Below, piece by piece: positions 10,561-19,402 of a DNA stretch of 64,000 nucleotides. Numbering within the stretch: position 1 is the first letter of the stretch; every line of letters begins with the position of its first letter. Below the pieces are notes generated by a model. The model did not search any database, was not told the origin of the DNA, and saw only the letters and a list, made by a program, of their open reading frames with translations. Made by a program: the position numbers and the translations under genes. This stretch comes from an uncultured Prevotella sp. (GTDB lineage: Bacteria > Bacteroidota > Bacteroidia > Bacteroidales > Bacteroidaceae), in the NCBI GenBank assembly GCA_947177775.1, contig CAMWVS010000004.1:27229-91228 (forward strand), given 5' to 3'.

Positions 10561-12390
10561 TTATATGGCCTCGATGAAGGCTACGACAGCGTCACGGTCA
10601 GCCTTGCCCAGGCGGTAGAACTTCTCTGCAGTCCAGTAGGCATCAGACTCCTTGGAGTATCCGTGCCATAGAATAGCCTCGACGACGTTGCGTGCGCGGC
10701 AGTCGTGCAGACGGTCGTCGGCACCCGTGAGGCGCTTGGACAGACCGCGGCCCCAGAGCGGAGTCGTGCGGCACCAGCCCGTGCGGATGTCGTTCTTCAT
10801 GAACAGACGGTGCTGGACCATATCCGTGTACGGCCATATCGTCTGATGGGGGAAGCGCGGCAGGACGTTCTGCGGGTCGAGACCGTTGGCTGCGGCATAC
10901 GCCTTGATGCTGTTGTCCACCCAATAGTTGTCGGCGCCGGTGGTCCACGACGGACGGTGACACGTGGCGCATCCCATCTCGTTGAACAACTGCTTTCCGC
11001 GTTTCACCTTGGCGTCGTCAAGATTGCGTGCCGCCGGAACGGCCAGACCGCGGTGCCAGACCATGAGGTCATAGTAGTCCTTGTCGCTCATCTCCTCCTC
11101 GCCGTTGTATGGCGCACCATTGACGAAATAGCGCTCGAACGTCTCCGAGTCGGCGGCGGAGTTCAGACCGAGCAGCGTGTTGACCTTCTCGGCAATCTCC
11201 TCCTTTGTCTGTGCGAAATAAGGATAGAGTACCGACGTGTTGTCATCGCCGTTGCGGCTGATATAGTCAATCACCTCCTCATCCTCAGACATGGCCTTTG
11301 CCCATGCCTTGGTCGTGTAGAAGTAGTGACGGTCAGAGCGGGTAACGTTGGTGATGTTCCAGATGGCGTTCGCTCCGGCACCGTCCTGAAGCGACGCGCG
11401 CGTCATGGCGTAGGTGAACTTCTTGACCTTCAGTTGACCGTCGGCCAGCTTATAGTAGGCACCGTTGGCCGTTCCGAGACTCTTGTCGCCGGCCCAGTCG
11501 TTGGCAGCGGCGTCCCACATGGCCGGATTGAGCACGTCGCTGACGTTCTGTCCGCGGCTGGCGGCATCGCCGGCCTGCTTCCGGTATTCCTCGCGCATGT
11601 CGTCCTCGTCGATGGCGTCAAGCAATCCGGTTCCGTAGATACCTATGGTCGACTCCAGGCGCACCTCGTAGTCGTTCGGCCGCGGGTTGGTGTTGAACGC
11701 ATCTTCGGGAATGGTCACCTCCGGATAGATGAGCGAATAGGTCTCGCCGTCGGCGAAAGCCATAGGCAGACCGCTCGGCATGGCGTCAACCGTTCGCCAT
11801 TCAATGCGTATCTTGCTCTCGTCGATGGGTGCCTTGAAGGGGTGCATGGCCTGTGTCTGGGGCATGCCCGTCACTTCCGTCACGTAGGAGTTGGCGGCAA
11901 ACGGATTGCCCGCGCGGTCGACACCGGCGTTGGGATGGTAGACAACGAGCAGATAGCCGTTGCCGACGGTGTTGGCCCGGTATTCCGTCTGGCGCTTGCC
12001 GTGGCCGTAGGCCGGGTGACAGTGGATACAGCTGTTGCGCGTCCATGACGGTCCGAGACCCTTGCGCGGGTTTTCGGTGATGGTGTAGACGTGCTCAAAG
12101 AAGTCTTCTCCCTTGTTGAAACTCGTCTCCATTCCGGCTACTCCGATCACGGCTGGAGCAGGTGCCGAGTAGCTGGCTTTCTCCGTCGTGCCGAGGAGTC
12201 CGCCCGGATACCACTCATCGGCTGTGAACGTGTCGTTGGCCTTGCCGAACTGGCTGTCGCCTGCGGCCAGCTCTCCGAGGCCGTTGGAGGTAACGGACTG
12301 CTGTGTCTCGTCGTCGTCAGAGCATGCCGTAGTCAGCTGGGTGGCCAAAATGGCTGCGAGGGTGAGTTTTGAAATGTCTGTAAATCTCAT
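10561..12390 (-). CDS. Di-heme oxidoreductase-like lipoprotein (DUF1111/COG3488 type)
   Basis: The 609-aa protein has a lipoprotein signal ending in LTTAC (Cys near residue 23), so it should be anchored in an outer or inner membrane leaflet facing the periplasm or surface. Two c-type heme sites are visible: CIHCH in RNSCIHCHPAYGHG (about residue 120) and CATCH in EMGCATCHRPSWTTG (about residue 475). The layout matches the family once called predicted thiol oxidoreductases, related to di-heme peroxidases. Family knowledge: such genes often sit beside imelysin-like genes, as here, and are thought to take part in iron handling; the substrate is not established. Spacing to the upstream imelysin gene is 115 nt, and a terminator follows. 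Confidence 0.88.
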   Translation of the reverse strand: MRFTDISKLTLAAILATQLTTACSDDDETQQSVTSNGLGELAAGDSQFGKANDTFTADEWYPGGLLGTTEKASYSAPAPAVIGVAGMETSFNKGEDFFEHVYTITENPRKGLGPSWTRNSCIHCHPAYGHGKRQTEYRANTVGNGYLLVVYHPNAGVDRAGNPFAANSYVTEVTGMPQTQAMHPFKAPIDESKIRIEWRTVDAMPSGLPMAFADGETYSLIYPEVTIPEDAFNTNPRPNDYEVRLESTIGIYGTGLLDAIDEDDMREEYRKQAGDAASRGQNVSDVLNPAMWDAAANDWAGDKSLGTANGAYYKLADGQLKVKKFTYAMTRASLQDGAGANAIWNITNVTRSDRHYFYTTKAWAKAMSEDEEVIDYISRNGDDNTSVLYPYFAQTKEEIAEKVNTLLGLNSAADSETFERYFVNGAPYNGEEEMSDKDYYDLMVWHRGLAVPAARNLDDAKVKRGKQLFNEMGCATCHRPSWTTGADNYWVDNSIKAYAAANGLDPQNVLPRFPHQTIWPYTDMVQHRLFMKNDIRTGWCRTTPLWGRGLSKRLTGADDRLHDCRARNVVEAILWHGYSKESDAYWTAEKFYRLGKADRDAVVAFIEAI

Positions 12391-12505
12391 GGTGTTTAAT
12401 GTTTCTGATGTCTTTTATTGCTGAAAATCACTGTGGCGTCCAGCCCGAACAGAGTCGGACGGGACGCCTTTGTGAGGTGAAAGAGAGACCGTGAAGCGCT
12501 ACAGA

Positions 12506-13843
12506 TCAGTCTTCTTCGGGGATTTCGGCGTCCTCGAATTGGATGTTCCATATCGTGCAGACATACTTCACGAACGGTGACGGCATGTTGCTGATACCTT
12601 CAATAGCGCTGACGTATGCGTTCTCGATGCTGTTGTTGATGTCGCCGCGGCTGACGCTCGCAAAGAACGTGTGGAAGCTGTAGCGTGCGGCCGTGCGGTC
12701 GGTAGAGCCCAGCCATACGTTGCGGATGGAGCGGATGTTGTCGCGGAAGTCGGTGATGGAGTTGTAGCTGTAGGGCGACTCCACGTAGGAGACGTCGCCG
12801 GCAGAGAACGGATTGGCAATCTTGGCTGTGCCGACCTCGTTGGCTATGCCGAGACAGCTGCCCTCATCGTCAGAGAGAACCTGAGATATGGCGGCCTGAA
12901 TGTTGGGGTAGGAACTGCGCGAACCCTCCACGCCGGCCTTGGCGAGGTTGTCGCCGTAGGAAAGTCCGTCCTGAGTCTTGTAGTCGAGCCCGGCGTTGCG
13001 TACGACAGCCACACGTGAGGCGTTGGCTGTAGTCTCGCCCTCCCATGCCACCTGCAGCTGGAACGTGCGGTTCTTGAGCAGCGTGCAGATGTCCTGAGCA
13101 TACTTCAGCTCTTGTGCTCCGCTGATGTTGCCGAAGCCCTTGTAGGTGTCATAACCTCTGAGCTCCTCCACACGGCGCGGCTGTCCGTCGCGGAAGAGGA
13201 TGAACTCAAGGGCGTGGAAGCCGAGGATGCTCTCGTCGTTGAGGTCCTCGGGACGTCCGCCGCGGTTGAAATAGCCGAGGAGCATGGTGCGGTTGAGGGG
13301 CCAGGAGTCGATTGTGGGGTCGATGTTGAAGTCGGAAGCGGCACCGCCGAGGAACGCCTCGCTCATTTCCCAGTGGGAACGGGCCTTCTTGAAGTCCTCA
13401 CAGGCGCTGTTGATCTGGGCCTGAGTGATGGTCGACGCGGTCAGACCGTGGAGCGTGGCTTCGAGGTGTTCAACGTCGTCGGCCAGACGTGTGTATGTCG
13501 GAACGATGACGTTGGAGACAAGATTTTCCAGCGTCTTGCGCAGGTAGGCCTCCTGTTCAGACGAGAGGCGGGCCTGGCCGATGACGGCATTGGCGTTCTC
13601 CAGTTCGTCGCAGAGGTCTTCACAGCCGTCGATGGCGTTCTGGCCGAACAGCCTGTTGGCGTAGGCTGCGGCGGTGGTGTTGGACGGATAGTTCTCCTGG
13701 TCGAGGATGGGAGCTGTCTCGACGATGCCGAACTCGTTGTCACCCAGTGTCGTTGTTTCTCCGTTGTCGTCATTTTCAGAACATGACGTGAAGGTTATGG
13801 CTCCCATGATGACTGTCATGGGAAGGAAAAGATACTTTTTCAT
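12506..13843 (-). CDS. Imelysin-like lipoprotein (iron-regulated, peptidase M75-type fold)
   Basis: The 445-aa protein has a lipobox FTSC with Cys21 and an acidic linker after it. The imelysin signature GxHxxE is seen as GFHALE at residues 208-213, followed by FILFRDGQPRRVEELRGY. Family knowledge: imelysin-like proteins are periplasmic or surface iron-associated proteins related to EfeO; proteolysis is doubtful for most. The N-terminal half carries the helical repeat typical of the fold. It lies between a porin gene (upstream, 102 nt) and the di-heme protein (downstream), consistent with one operon for iron or heme use. Confidence 0.9.
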   Translation of the reverse strand: MKKYLFLPMTVIMGAITFTSCSENDDNGETTTLGDNEFGIVETAPILDQENYPSNTTAAAYANRLFGQNAIDGCEDLCDELENANAVIGQARLSSEQEAYLRKTLENLVSNVIVPTYTRLADDVEHLEATLHGLTASTITQAQINSACEDFKKARSHWEMSEAFLGGAASDFNIDPTIDSWPLNRTMLLGYFNRGGRPEDLNDESILGFHALEFILFRDGQPRRVEELRGYDTYKGFGNISGAQELKYAQDICTLLKNRTFQLQVAWEGETTANASRVAVVRNAGLDYKTQDGLSYGDNLAKAGVEGSRSSYPNIQAAISQVLSDDEGSCLGIANEVGTAKIANPFSAGDVSYVESPYSYNSITDFRDNIRSIRNVWLGSTDRTAARYSFHTFFASVSRGDINNSIENAYVSAIEGISNMPSPFVKYVCTIWNIQFEDAEIPEED

Positions 13844-13945
13844 TTGGTTTGTTTATTTGTGAATTGATTTATTCGTTGATTATATAGTCCATTCCAGAGC
13901 TGCAGGCGGGCTTCCGTCATGATGTCCGGGAGACCCGCTGTCGGT

Positions 13946-15259
13946 TCAGAGGAACCATCCCTCATATGCCACACCGATGCTGACGGACGGCTCGTCGTTG
14001 TAGACGCTCTTGAGGAAGCGGTGGGAATATTCAGCCTTGACGGCCACCTGCGGCAGCGGGTGGTAGTTGATGCCGGCGGCCATGCGCTTCACCTCGGTAT
14101 AGTCGTATGACGTGTTGCGCGTCTTTGAGGCGTATGGATTGTACTGCTCGTAGCGTCCGAAGACATAGAGCCGCTGGGCGTCCCGGCGCAGGGCGGGAAT
14201 CTGGGAGAACACGTCGTATCCCGCCTCGATGCCGACGGCATAGGCATTCTTGCTCACGGAAGCCGAGTGGTGGTAGGGTGACTTCTTGTTCGTGCGGTTG
14301 TAGATGTATTTCAGCTGGTCGGCGGCACCGAGATAGCCGTAGTCGGCCTGACCGCGTACAATCCAGTTGTGGCCTTTGTAGGTAAAGTCGATGGCACCGA
14401 TGGCCACGATTCCCTTATACTGTGACTCTACTCCGTTGGCATTGCGCGGATAGCTGTTGCCGATGGAGTGGCCGTAGTAGCCGCTCAGACCGATGCGCAG
14501 CCCTGGGACGGAATAGTTGTCGAGGCGGAGCGACGCACCGTATTTGTTGGCTACCTCAAATTCCAGCGGTGTTGACGTTCCCCGGTTGATCCATCCCGTG
14601 TTGGTGAAGTTGTCGGCGTTGAGGCCGGCCAGCAGCTGTGCTTCATATCGGAAGTCGCCCGAACGTCCCCAGAAGCTGATACCGGTCTGATGCCATGTTG
14701 ACGGCATAATGGTGTTTTCGCCTTCCGGACGGTAGACGGTGAAGAAGTTGAGCGGTTCGTGGCGGGCGTTTGTCAGGCCGACTGGTACGACGATATGGCC
14801 CATCCTGATGTTGGCCCAACGTCCGAACGACTTCTGAATCCAGAACTGTTCCAGCTCTACCTCGCCGCCTTTTTCGGTCTCATGTTCCCATTCGCCACCT
14901 TCTTCTTCCTCCTTTTCGTAGGCGGCTCCGGTTCCACCGTGTTCAAATTCAATTTCCGTTCCCATTGTCCAGCCCTTTCCGAAGTCGTAGCCGATATAGA
15001 TAACGGCGTGGGGAATGTCGAAACGTCCGTGGCTCGGGTCGTTCTTGTGGCTTTCGGCCTGGCTGTAGCGGCTCAGGTGGTCGCTGAAGAAATTGCGTGT
15101 CAGAGCCACTTCGCCGTATCCGCCGATGCTGAGACGCTTGCCTCCGGCGTGCTCCATGACGCTGTCTGCGGCAGAAACCTGTGCCATGACGGGAGCCGCT
15201 GTGAGCGACATTCCGGCCATGATGGCGCAGGCTGATAGATGATGGTAGATTGTGTTCAT
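13946..15259 (-). CDS. Outer-membrane beta-barrel porin of the heme/iron block
   Basis: The product is 437 aa from the chosen start MNTIYHHLSACAIMAG, which gives a clean signal peptide ending APVMAQ. An in-frame start 17 codons earlier (15310) is unlikely because the promoter element lies inside that extension. Alternating aromatic strands and a terminal phenylalanine-like ending (VAYEGWFL) indicate a beta barrel, of a phosphate-selective porin O/P-like type. An acidic/glutamate-rich loop (EKEEEEGGEWEHETEKGGE, residues about 115-135) also contains His and could bind metal; that is an inference. It is the first gene of the porin-imelysin-di-heme unit. Confidence 0.85.
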   Translation of the reverse strand: MNTIYHHLSACAIMAGMSLTAAPVMAQVSAADSVMEHAGGKRLSIGGYGEVALTRNFFSDHLSRYSQAESHKNDPSHGRFDIPHAVIYIGYDFGKGWTMGTEIEFEHGGTGAAYEKEEEEGGEWEHETEKGGEVELEQFWIQKSFGRWANIRMGHIVVPVGLTNARHEPLNFFTVYRPEGENTIMPSTWHQTGISFWGRSGDFRYEAQLLAGLNADNFTNTGWINRGTSTPLEFEVANKYGASLRLDNYSVPGLRIGLSGYYGHSIGNSYPRNANGVESQYKGIVAIGAIDFTYKGHNWIVRGQADYGYLGAADQLKYIYNRTNKKSPYHHSASVSKNAYAVGIEAGYDVFSQIPALRRDAQRLYVFGRYEQYNPYASKTRNTSYDYTEVKRMAAGINYHPLPQVAVKAEYSHRFLKSVYNDEPSVSIGVAYEGWFL

Positions 15260-15286
15260 TGTCGTTTTATTGTTTTTTTGTCGGTG

Positions 15287-15294
15287 CAAAGGTA
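15287..15294 (-). promoter_or_regulatory. Promoter -7 element of the porin-imelysin-di-heme operon
   Basis: TACCTTTG on the minus strand, 27 nt before the chosen porin start; this decides against the longer start at 15310. Confidence 0.6.
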
Positions 15295-15480
15295 TGCCAA
15301 ACCGTGGCACCGTGCAATACTTAAAAATAGTGAAATATCAATCAAACGCAGACAGAAAGCCCATTCTGATACCGATGAATAATTAGAAAACCACTGTGAT
15401 ACCTAAATCTTGCTAACGTCGCGGCTTTCTTCTGTATTAAATACCTATAAATTATTATTGCGACGGTATGCTTTTTTTTG

Positions 15481-15488
15481 TAATTTTG
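15481..15488 (+). promoter_or_regulatory. Promoter -7 element of the RIC-LuxR regulator gene
   Basis: TAATTTTG; the transcript would start near 15495, so the TTG codon at 15493 is too early and ATG 15520 is the likely start. Confidence 0.6.
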
Positions 15489-15519
15489 CACCTTGATATG
15501 GTATTATAATAAGGTGACG

Positions 15520-16479
15520 ATGAAAAATCAGAAGATATACGAGGCCGGCGACAAGATGATTTCGCTCATCAAGGACAACTACGATCTGCTCCAGTCACTG
15601 GGCAGTTTCGGCATAAACCTTGGTTTCGGCGACAAGACAGTGCGTGAGATATGCGAGGACAACGGCGTGGATACATACACTTTTCTCGCCGTGGTCAATC
15701 TGACCATCAACGGATATTCCGACTATGACAATGACGAGCAGTTGTCTGTTCCAACGCTGATGCACTATCTTGAGGCCAGCCACATTTATTATCTCGATTT
15801 TCAGCTGCCCTACATACGCCGCGAGCTGGAGGAGTCCATCGACCGGAAGAGCAGTCTCGGTATGCTGATAATGAAACTCTATGACGACTACGCCAACGAA
15901 ATCCATAAGCACATGGCGTTCGAGAAGAAGATTCTCTTCCCTTACGTCAACGCTCTTGTGGAGGGACGGCCCGGCGGCGACTACAGCATAGAGACTTTCT
16001 CACGCAACCACGAAGAGCCGGCAGCCAAGCTGAAAGAGCTGAAGATGCTTATTATCAAGTATATGCCGCAGGATTCACACCGAAATAATCTGCTCATGGC
16101 GACGCTCCACGACATATATAATAATGAGGAATGGCTCAATCTTCATGCCCAGGTGGAAGACAGGATATTCGTTCCGGCAATACGCCGGTTGGAACAGATG
16201 TCGCGCCAGACGGACGTTGCGAAGAACATTTCTACCATGGTTTTCAAGGGTGGGACGGACAATGGCGATCTCCTTTCCGAACGCGAACGTGACGTTGTGG
16301 TGGCTTTGGTTCAGGGTATGGCCAACAAGGAAATTGCCGACCATCTCTGCATCAGTATCAATACCGTAATAACCCACAGACGCAACATCGCCCGTAAGTT
16401 ACAGATACACAGTCCGGCAGGTCTGACCATTTACGCAATAGTTAACGGACTGGTCGATATTTCGTCTGTCAAGCTCTGA
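15520..16479 (+). CDS. RIC-like di-iron (hemerythrin) domain fused to a LuxR-type DNA-binding domain
   Basis: The 319-aa protein starts MKNQKIYEAG. Residues about 25-60 resemble the ScdA N-terminal (DUF542) domain of RIC proteins, but the usual paired Cys are replaced (GINLGFGDKTVREICEDNG). Residues about 80-225 form a hemerythrin-like four-helix domain in which all RIC iron ligands can be aligned: H88, H131 and E135 (HMAFE), H164 (RNHEE), H209 and E213 (HAQVE). Residues 252-319 are a LuxR/NarL helix-turn-helix (LSERERDVVVALVQGMANKE, then HRRNIARKLQ). RIC proteins (YtfE/ScdA) repair or donate iron to damaged Fe-S centres; here the domain is more likely a sensor of NO, oxygen or iron that drives DNA binding (inference). 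It is divergent from the heme/iron operon and upstream of nrdDG. Confidence 0.88.
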   Translation: MKNQKIYEAGDKMISLIKDNYDLLQSLGSFGINLGFGDKTVREICEDNGVDTYTFLAVVNLTINGYSDYDNDEQLSVPTLMHYLEASHIYYLDFQLPYIRRELEESIDRKSSLGMLIMKLYDDYANEIHKHMAFEKKILFPYVNALVEGRPGGDYSIETFSRNHEEPAAKLKELKMLIIKYMPQDSHRNNLLMATLHDIYNNEEWLNLHAQVEDRIFVPAIRRLEQMSRQTDVAKNISTMVFKGGTDNGDLLSERERDVVVALVQGMANKEIADHLCISINTVITHRRNIARKLQIHSPAGLTIYAIVNGLVDISSVKL

Positions 16480-16512
16480 GAAAATCTTTCTTTGGGGGAT
16501 AAAAATTCTATG

Positions 16513-16540
16513 AAATCCGGTACAAGGTATCGGATTTTTA
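16513..16540 (+). terminator. Terminator of the RIC-LuxR gene
   Basis: AAATCCG/CGGATTT stem followed by TTTATT; it overlaps the start of the nrdD promoter region. Confidence 0.5.
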
Positions 16541-16543
16541 TTG

Positions 16544-16551
16544 TATCTTTG
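16544..16551 (+). promoter_or_regulatory. Promoter -7 element of nrdD-nrdG
   Basis: TATCTTTG, 122 nt before nrdD, leaving a leader of about 115 nt. Confidence 0.55.
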
Positions 16552-16618
16552 CGACCGCTTTTATGTTTGGAAAAGGAAAACTGAAGGCCTTAAACTTAAA
16601 CGATAAATTATCAAAAAC

Positions 16619-16656
16619 GGAAAACTTTTTCTGAAAAGAACGACGAAAAGTTTTCC
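16619..16656 (+). promoter_or_regulatory. Hairpin in the nrdD leader
   Basis: GGAAAACTTTTTC pairs with GAAAAGTTTTCC; it ends 17 nt before the nrdD start and could affect translation or RNA stability. Confidence 0.45.
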
Positions 16657-16673
16657 AAAATGGAAAAGAAAAC

Positions 16674-18773
16674 ATGAAGATGAATACCTTTACCATCACC
16701 AAACGCGACGGTTCTGTGGACCGTTTTTCGCTTGACAAGATAATGAACGCAGTCATCAAGGCGTTCCAGTCTGTGGACATTCCGGCCGATCTCGGACGCA
16801 TATCAAAGATATTGAGTCATCTCGATATCCACGAGGGAATCACCGTCGAGGAGATACAGAATCAGGTTGAGGAGGCCCTGATGAAAGAAGAGTTCTACAG
16901 TGTGGCCAAATCGTTCATGCTATATCGCCAGCGCCACACGGAAGACCGTGAGACAATGGACAAGCTGAAGTTTCTGGCCGACTACTGCGATGCAGCCAAT
17001 GCCGCTACAGGCTCGAAATATGATGCCAACGCCAACGTGGAGCACAAAAACATAGCCACGCTCATCGGCGAACTGCCGAAGTCGAGCTTCATCCGTCTGA
17101 ACCGTCGTCTGCTCACTGACCGCATAAAGAAGATGTACGGAAAGGAACTTTCCGACCGCTACATAGATCTGCTCACCCACCACTTTATATATAAGAACGA
17201 CGAGACAAGTCTTGCCAACTATTGTGCCTCGATAACAATGTATCCATGGCTTATCGGCGGAACAATGTCAATCGGAGGCAATTCCACGGCTCCAACAAAC
17301 CTGAAGTCGTTCTGCGGCGGATTTGTCAATATGGTCTTCATGGTCTCAAGTATGCTCAGCGGAGCATGCGCTACACCGGAGTTCCTTATGTATCTCAACT
17401 ATTTCATCGGACTGGAATACGGACAGGAATACTATAAGGAGGCTGACAAGGTGGTAGACATGTCAAACAAGAAGCGCACGATTGACAAGATGATCACCGA
17501 CTGTTTTGAGCAGATTGTCTACTCAATCAACCAGCCGACCGGCGCACGCAACTATCAGGCCGTGTTCTGGAACATAGCCTACTATGACCGTCCTTACTTT
17601 GAAAGCCTCTTTGGGGAGTTCTATTTCCCGGATGGAAGTCGTCCGGACTGGAACGGACTGAGCTGGCTGCAGAAGCGGTTCATGAAATGGTTCAACAAGG
17701 AACGCACAAAGACCGTGCTCACTTTCCCCGTCGAGACAATGGCGCTTTTGAGCAAAGATGGCGAAATGGTTGACGAGGAATGGGCCGATTTCACGGCAGA
17801 GATGTATTCCGAAGGTCACTCGTTCTTCACTTATATGAGTGACAATGCGGATTCGCTGTCAAGCTGTTGCCGCCTGCGCAATGAAATACAGGACAATGGT
17901 TTCAGCTATACGCTGGGCGCAGGAGGAGTGTCGACAGGTTCCAAGAGCGTGCTGACGGTCAACCTCAACCGTTGCATACAGTATGCAGTGAACAACAAGA
18001 TGGATTATTGTGAGTTCCTCACCGATATCATCGACGTGTGTCATAAGGTGCAACTGGCCTACAACGAAAACCTGAAGGAACTTTGGCAGCATGGCATGCT
18101 GCCGCTCTTCGACGCAGGATATATCAATATCGGACGGCAGTATCTGACCATCGGAGTGAACGGACTGGTAGAGGCGGCAGAGTTCATGGGACTCCGCATC
18201 AACGATAATCCTGACTACCTGAAGTTCGTTCAGACCATTCTGGGACTGGTGGAGAAGAAGAACAGGGAGTACAGAAGCAAGGATGTGATGTTCAACTGTG
18301 AGATGATTCCGGCCGAGAATGTCGGTGTAAAGCATGCCAAGTGGGACCGCGAGGATGGCTATTTCGTTCCGCGCGACTGCTATAACAGCTATTTCTATAT
18401 CGTCGAGGACGACTCGCTGAACATCATAGACAAGTTCAAACTCCATGGCGCACCCTACATCCAGCACCTCACGGGAGGCTCTGCGCTCCACATGAACCTT
18501 GAAGAACATCTCTCGCAGGCACAATACCGTCAGCTGCTGAAGGTGGCGGCAAAGGAGGGATGCAACTATTTCACGTTCAACATACCGAACACACTATGCA
18601 ACGACTGCGGAACGATAGACAAGCGTTATCTTCACGAGTGTCCTCATTGTCACTCGAAGAACATCGACTATATGACGCGTATAATCGGCTATCTCAAACG
18701 CGTGAGCAACTTCTCGGAAGCGCGTCAGCAGGAGGCGGAACGCAGATTCTACGCCGAGGCGACAAGAATGTGA
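16674..18773 (+). CDS. nrdD: Anaerobic (class III) ribonucleoside-triphosphate reductase
   Basis: The 699-aa glycyl-radical enzyme makes deoxynucleotides without oxygen. Residues about 1-95 form an ATP cone (TKRDGSVDRFSLDKIMNAVI). The C-terminus has the zinc site CNDCG...CPHCH (Cys near 642, 645, 657, 660) and the radical loop RIIGYLK with Gly672 as the likely radical residue. Length is normal. It is 40 nt upstream of its activase gene. The presence of this enzyme, with no aerobic reductase in view, agrees with an anaerobe. Confidence 0.97.
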   Translation: MKMNTFTITKRDGSVDRFSLDKIMNAVIKAFQSVDIPADLGRISKILSHLDIHEGITVEEIQNQVEEALMKEEFYSVAKSFMLYRQRHTEDRETMDKLKFLADYCDAANAATGSKYDANANVEHKNIATLIGELPKSSFIRLNRRLLTDRIKKMYGKELSDRYIDLLTHHFIYKNDETSLANYCASITMYPWLIGGTMSIGGNSTAPTNLKSFCGGFVNMVFMVSSMLSGACATPEFLMYLNYFIGLEYGQEYYKEADKVVDMSNKKRTIDKMITDCFEQIVYSINQPTGARNYQAVFWNIAYYDRPYFESLFGEFYFPDGSRPDWNGLSWLQKRFMKWFNKERTKTVLTFPVETMALLSKDGEMVDEEWADFTAEMYSEGHSFFTYMSDNADSLSSCCRLRNEIQDNGFSYTLGAGGVSTGSKSVLTVNLNRCIQYAVNNKMDYCEFLTDIIDVCHKVQLAYNENLKELWQHGMLPLFDAGYINIGRQYLTIGVNGLVEAAEFMGLRINDNPDYLKFVQTILGLVEKKNREYRSKDVMFNCEMIPAENVGVKHAKWDREDGYFVPRDCYNSYFYIVEDDSLNIIDKFKLHGAPYIQHLTGGSALHMNLEEHLSQAQYRQLLKVAAKEGCNYFTFNIPNTLCNDCGTIDKRYLHECPHCHSKNIDYMTRIIGYLKRVSNFSEARQQEAERRFYAEATRM

Positions 18774-18813
18774 TGTAAATGGCGTGTTCGGATAAGATAA
18801 TAGATTCTATTGT

Positions 18814-19281
18814 ATGCTGAAATATGTCAATACGGGCATTGTCTTTCAGGAAATTCCTGATGAAGTGACGCTGTCCATAAATCTTTCCAACTGTCCGTGC
18901 CGATGCCCGGGCTGCCATAGCCAGTATCTCTGGCAGGATATCGGTGACCCGCTGACGCCAATGGCTCTGGAGTGTTTTATCCGTGACTACGGCGGCGATA
19001 TAACCTGTATCTGTTTTATGGGTGGCGATGCGGAACCTGACTATATCAACACGCTTGCCTGTTATCTGCACCGTGAACATCCGGAACTGAAAGTAGCGTG
19101 GTATAGCGGGCGGACGAAAGTGCCTTCAACGGTGCGCAAAGCCGATTTCGACTACATAAAGCTCGGCCCTTACATTGAGCATTTGGGATGTCTGAAGGAG
19201 CGTACCACCAATCAAAGGCTTTACAAAAGGGCTTCCGGTGACGATTTTACAGACATAACATCCCGGTTCTGGAAGAAGTGA
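18814..19281 (+). CDS. nrdG: Anaerobic ribonucleotide reductase activating protein
   Basis: The 155-aa radical SAM activase creates the glycyl radical on NrdD. The [4Fe-4S] motif CxxxCxxC is Cys27, Cys31 and Cys34 within NCPCRCPGCHSQYLW, and GGDAEP marks the SAM-binding region. Length matches the family. It is coupled to nrdD and followed by a very strong hairpin at 19317. Confidence 0.96.
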   Translation: MLKYVNTGIVFQEIPDEVTLSINLSNCPCRCPGCHSQYLWQDIGDPLTPMALECFIRDYGGDITCICFMGGDAEPDYINTLACYLHREHPELKVAWYSGRTKVPSTVRKADFDYIKLGPYIEHLGCLKERTTNQRLYKRASGDDFTDITSRFWKK

Positions 19282-19316
19282 AAGGGTTTGTTTGACGTTG
19301 GAATCTGTTTGTTCTA

Positions 19317-19385
19317 ACAAAATCAAGAGGCCATACCGACTCATTGATGAAGTGTCGGTATGGCCTCTTGATTTTGTTTTTTTAG
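19317..19385. terminator. Terminator between nrdG and manA (convergent)
   Basis: A perfect 24-bp stem (19317-19340 with 19354-19377), loop 13 nt, followed by a T-run on the plus strand. It probably serves both convergent genes. Confidence 0.9.
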
Positions 19386-19402
19386 GTCTGGTTGTCTTGC
19401 TG

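Noticed and set aside
10705..12048. A 447-codon plus-strand open frame opposite the di-heme lipoprotein gene
   Set aside because: It is a mirror of a clear gene with two CxxCH motifs and a lipobox. The reverse frame has no recognisable domain and arises from codon bias.
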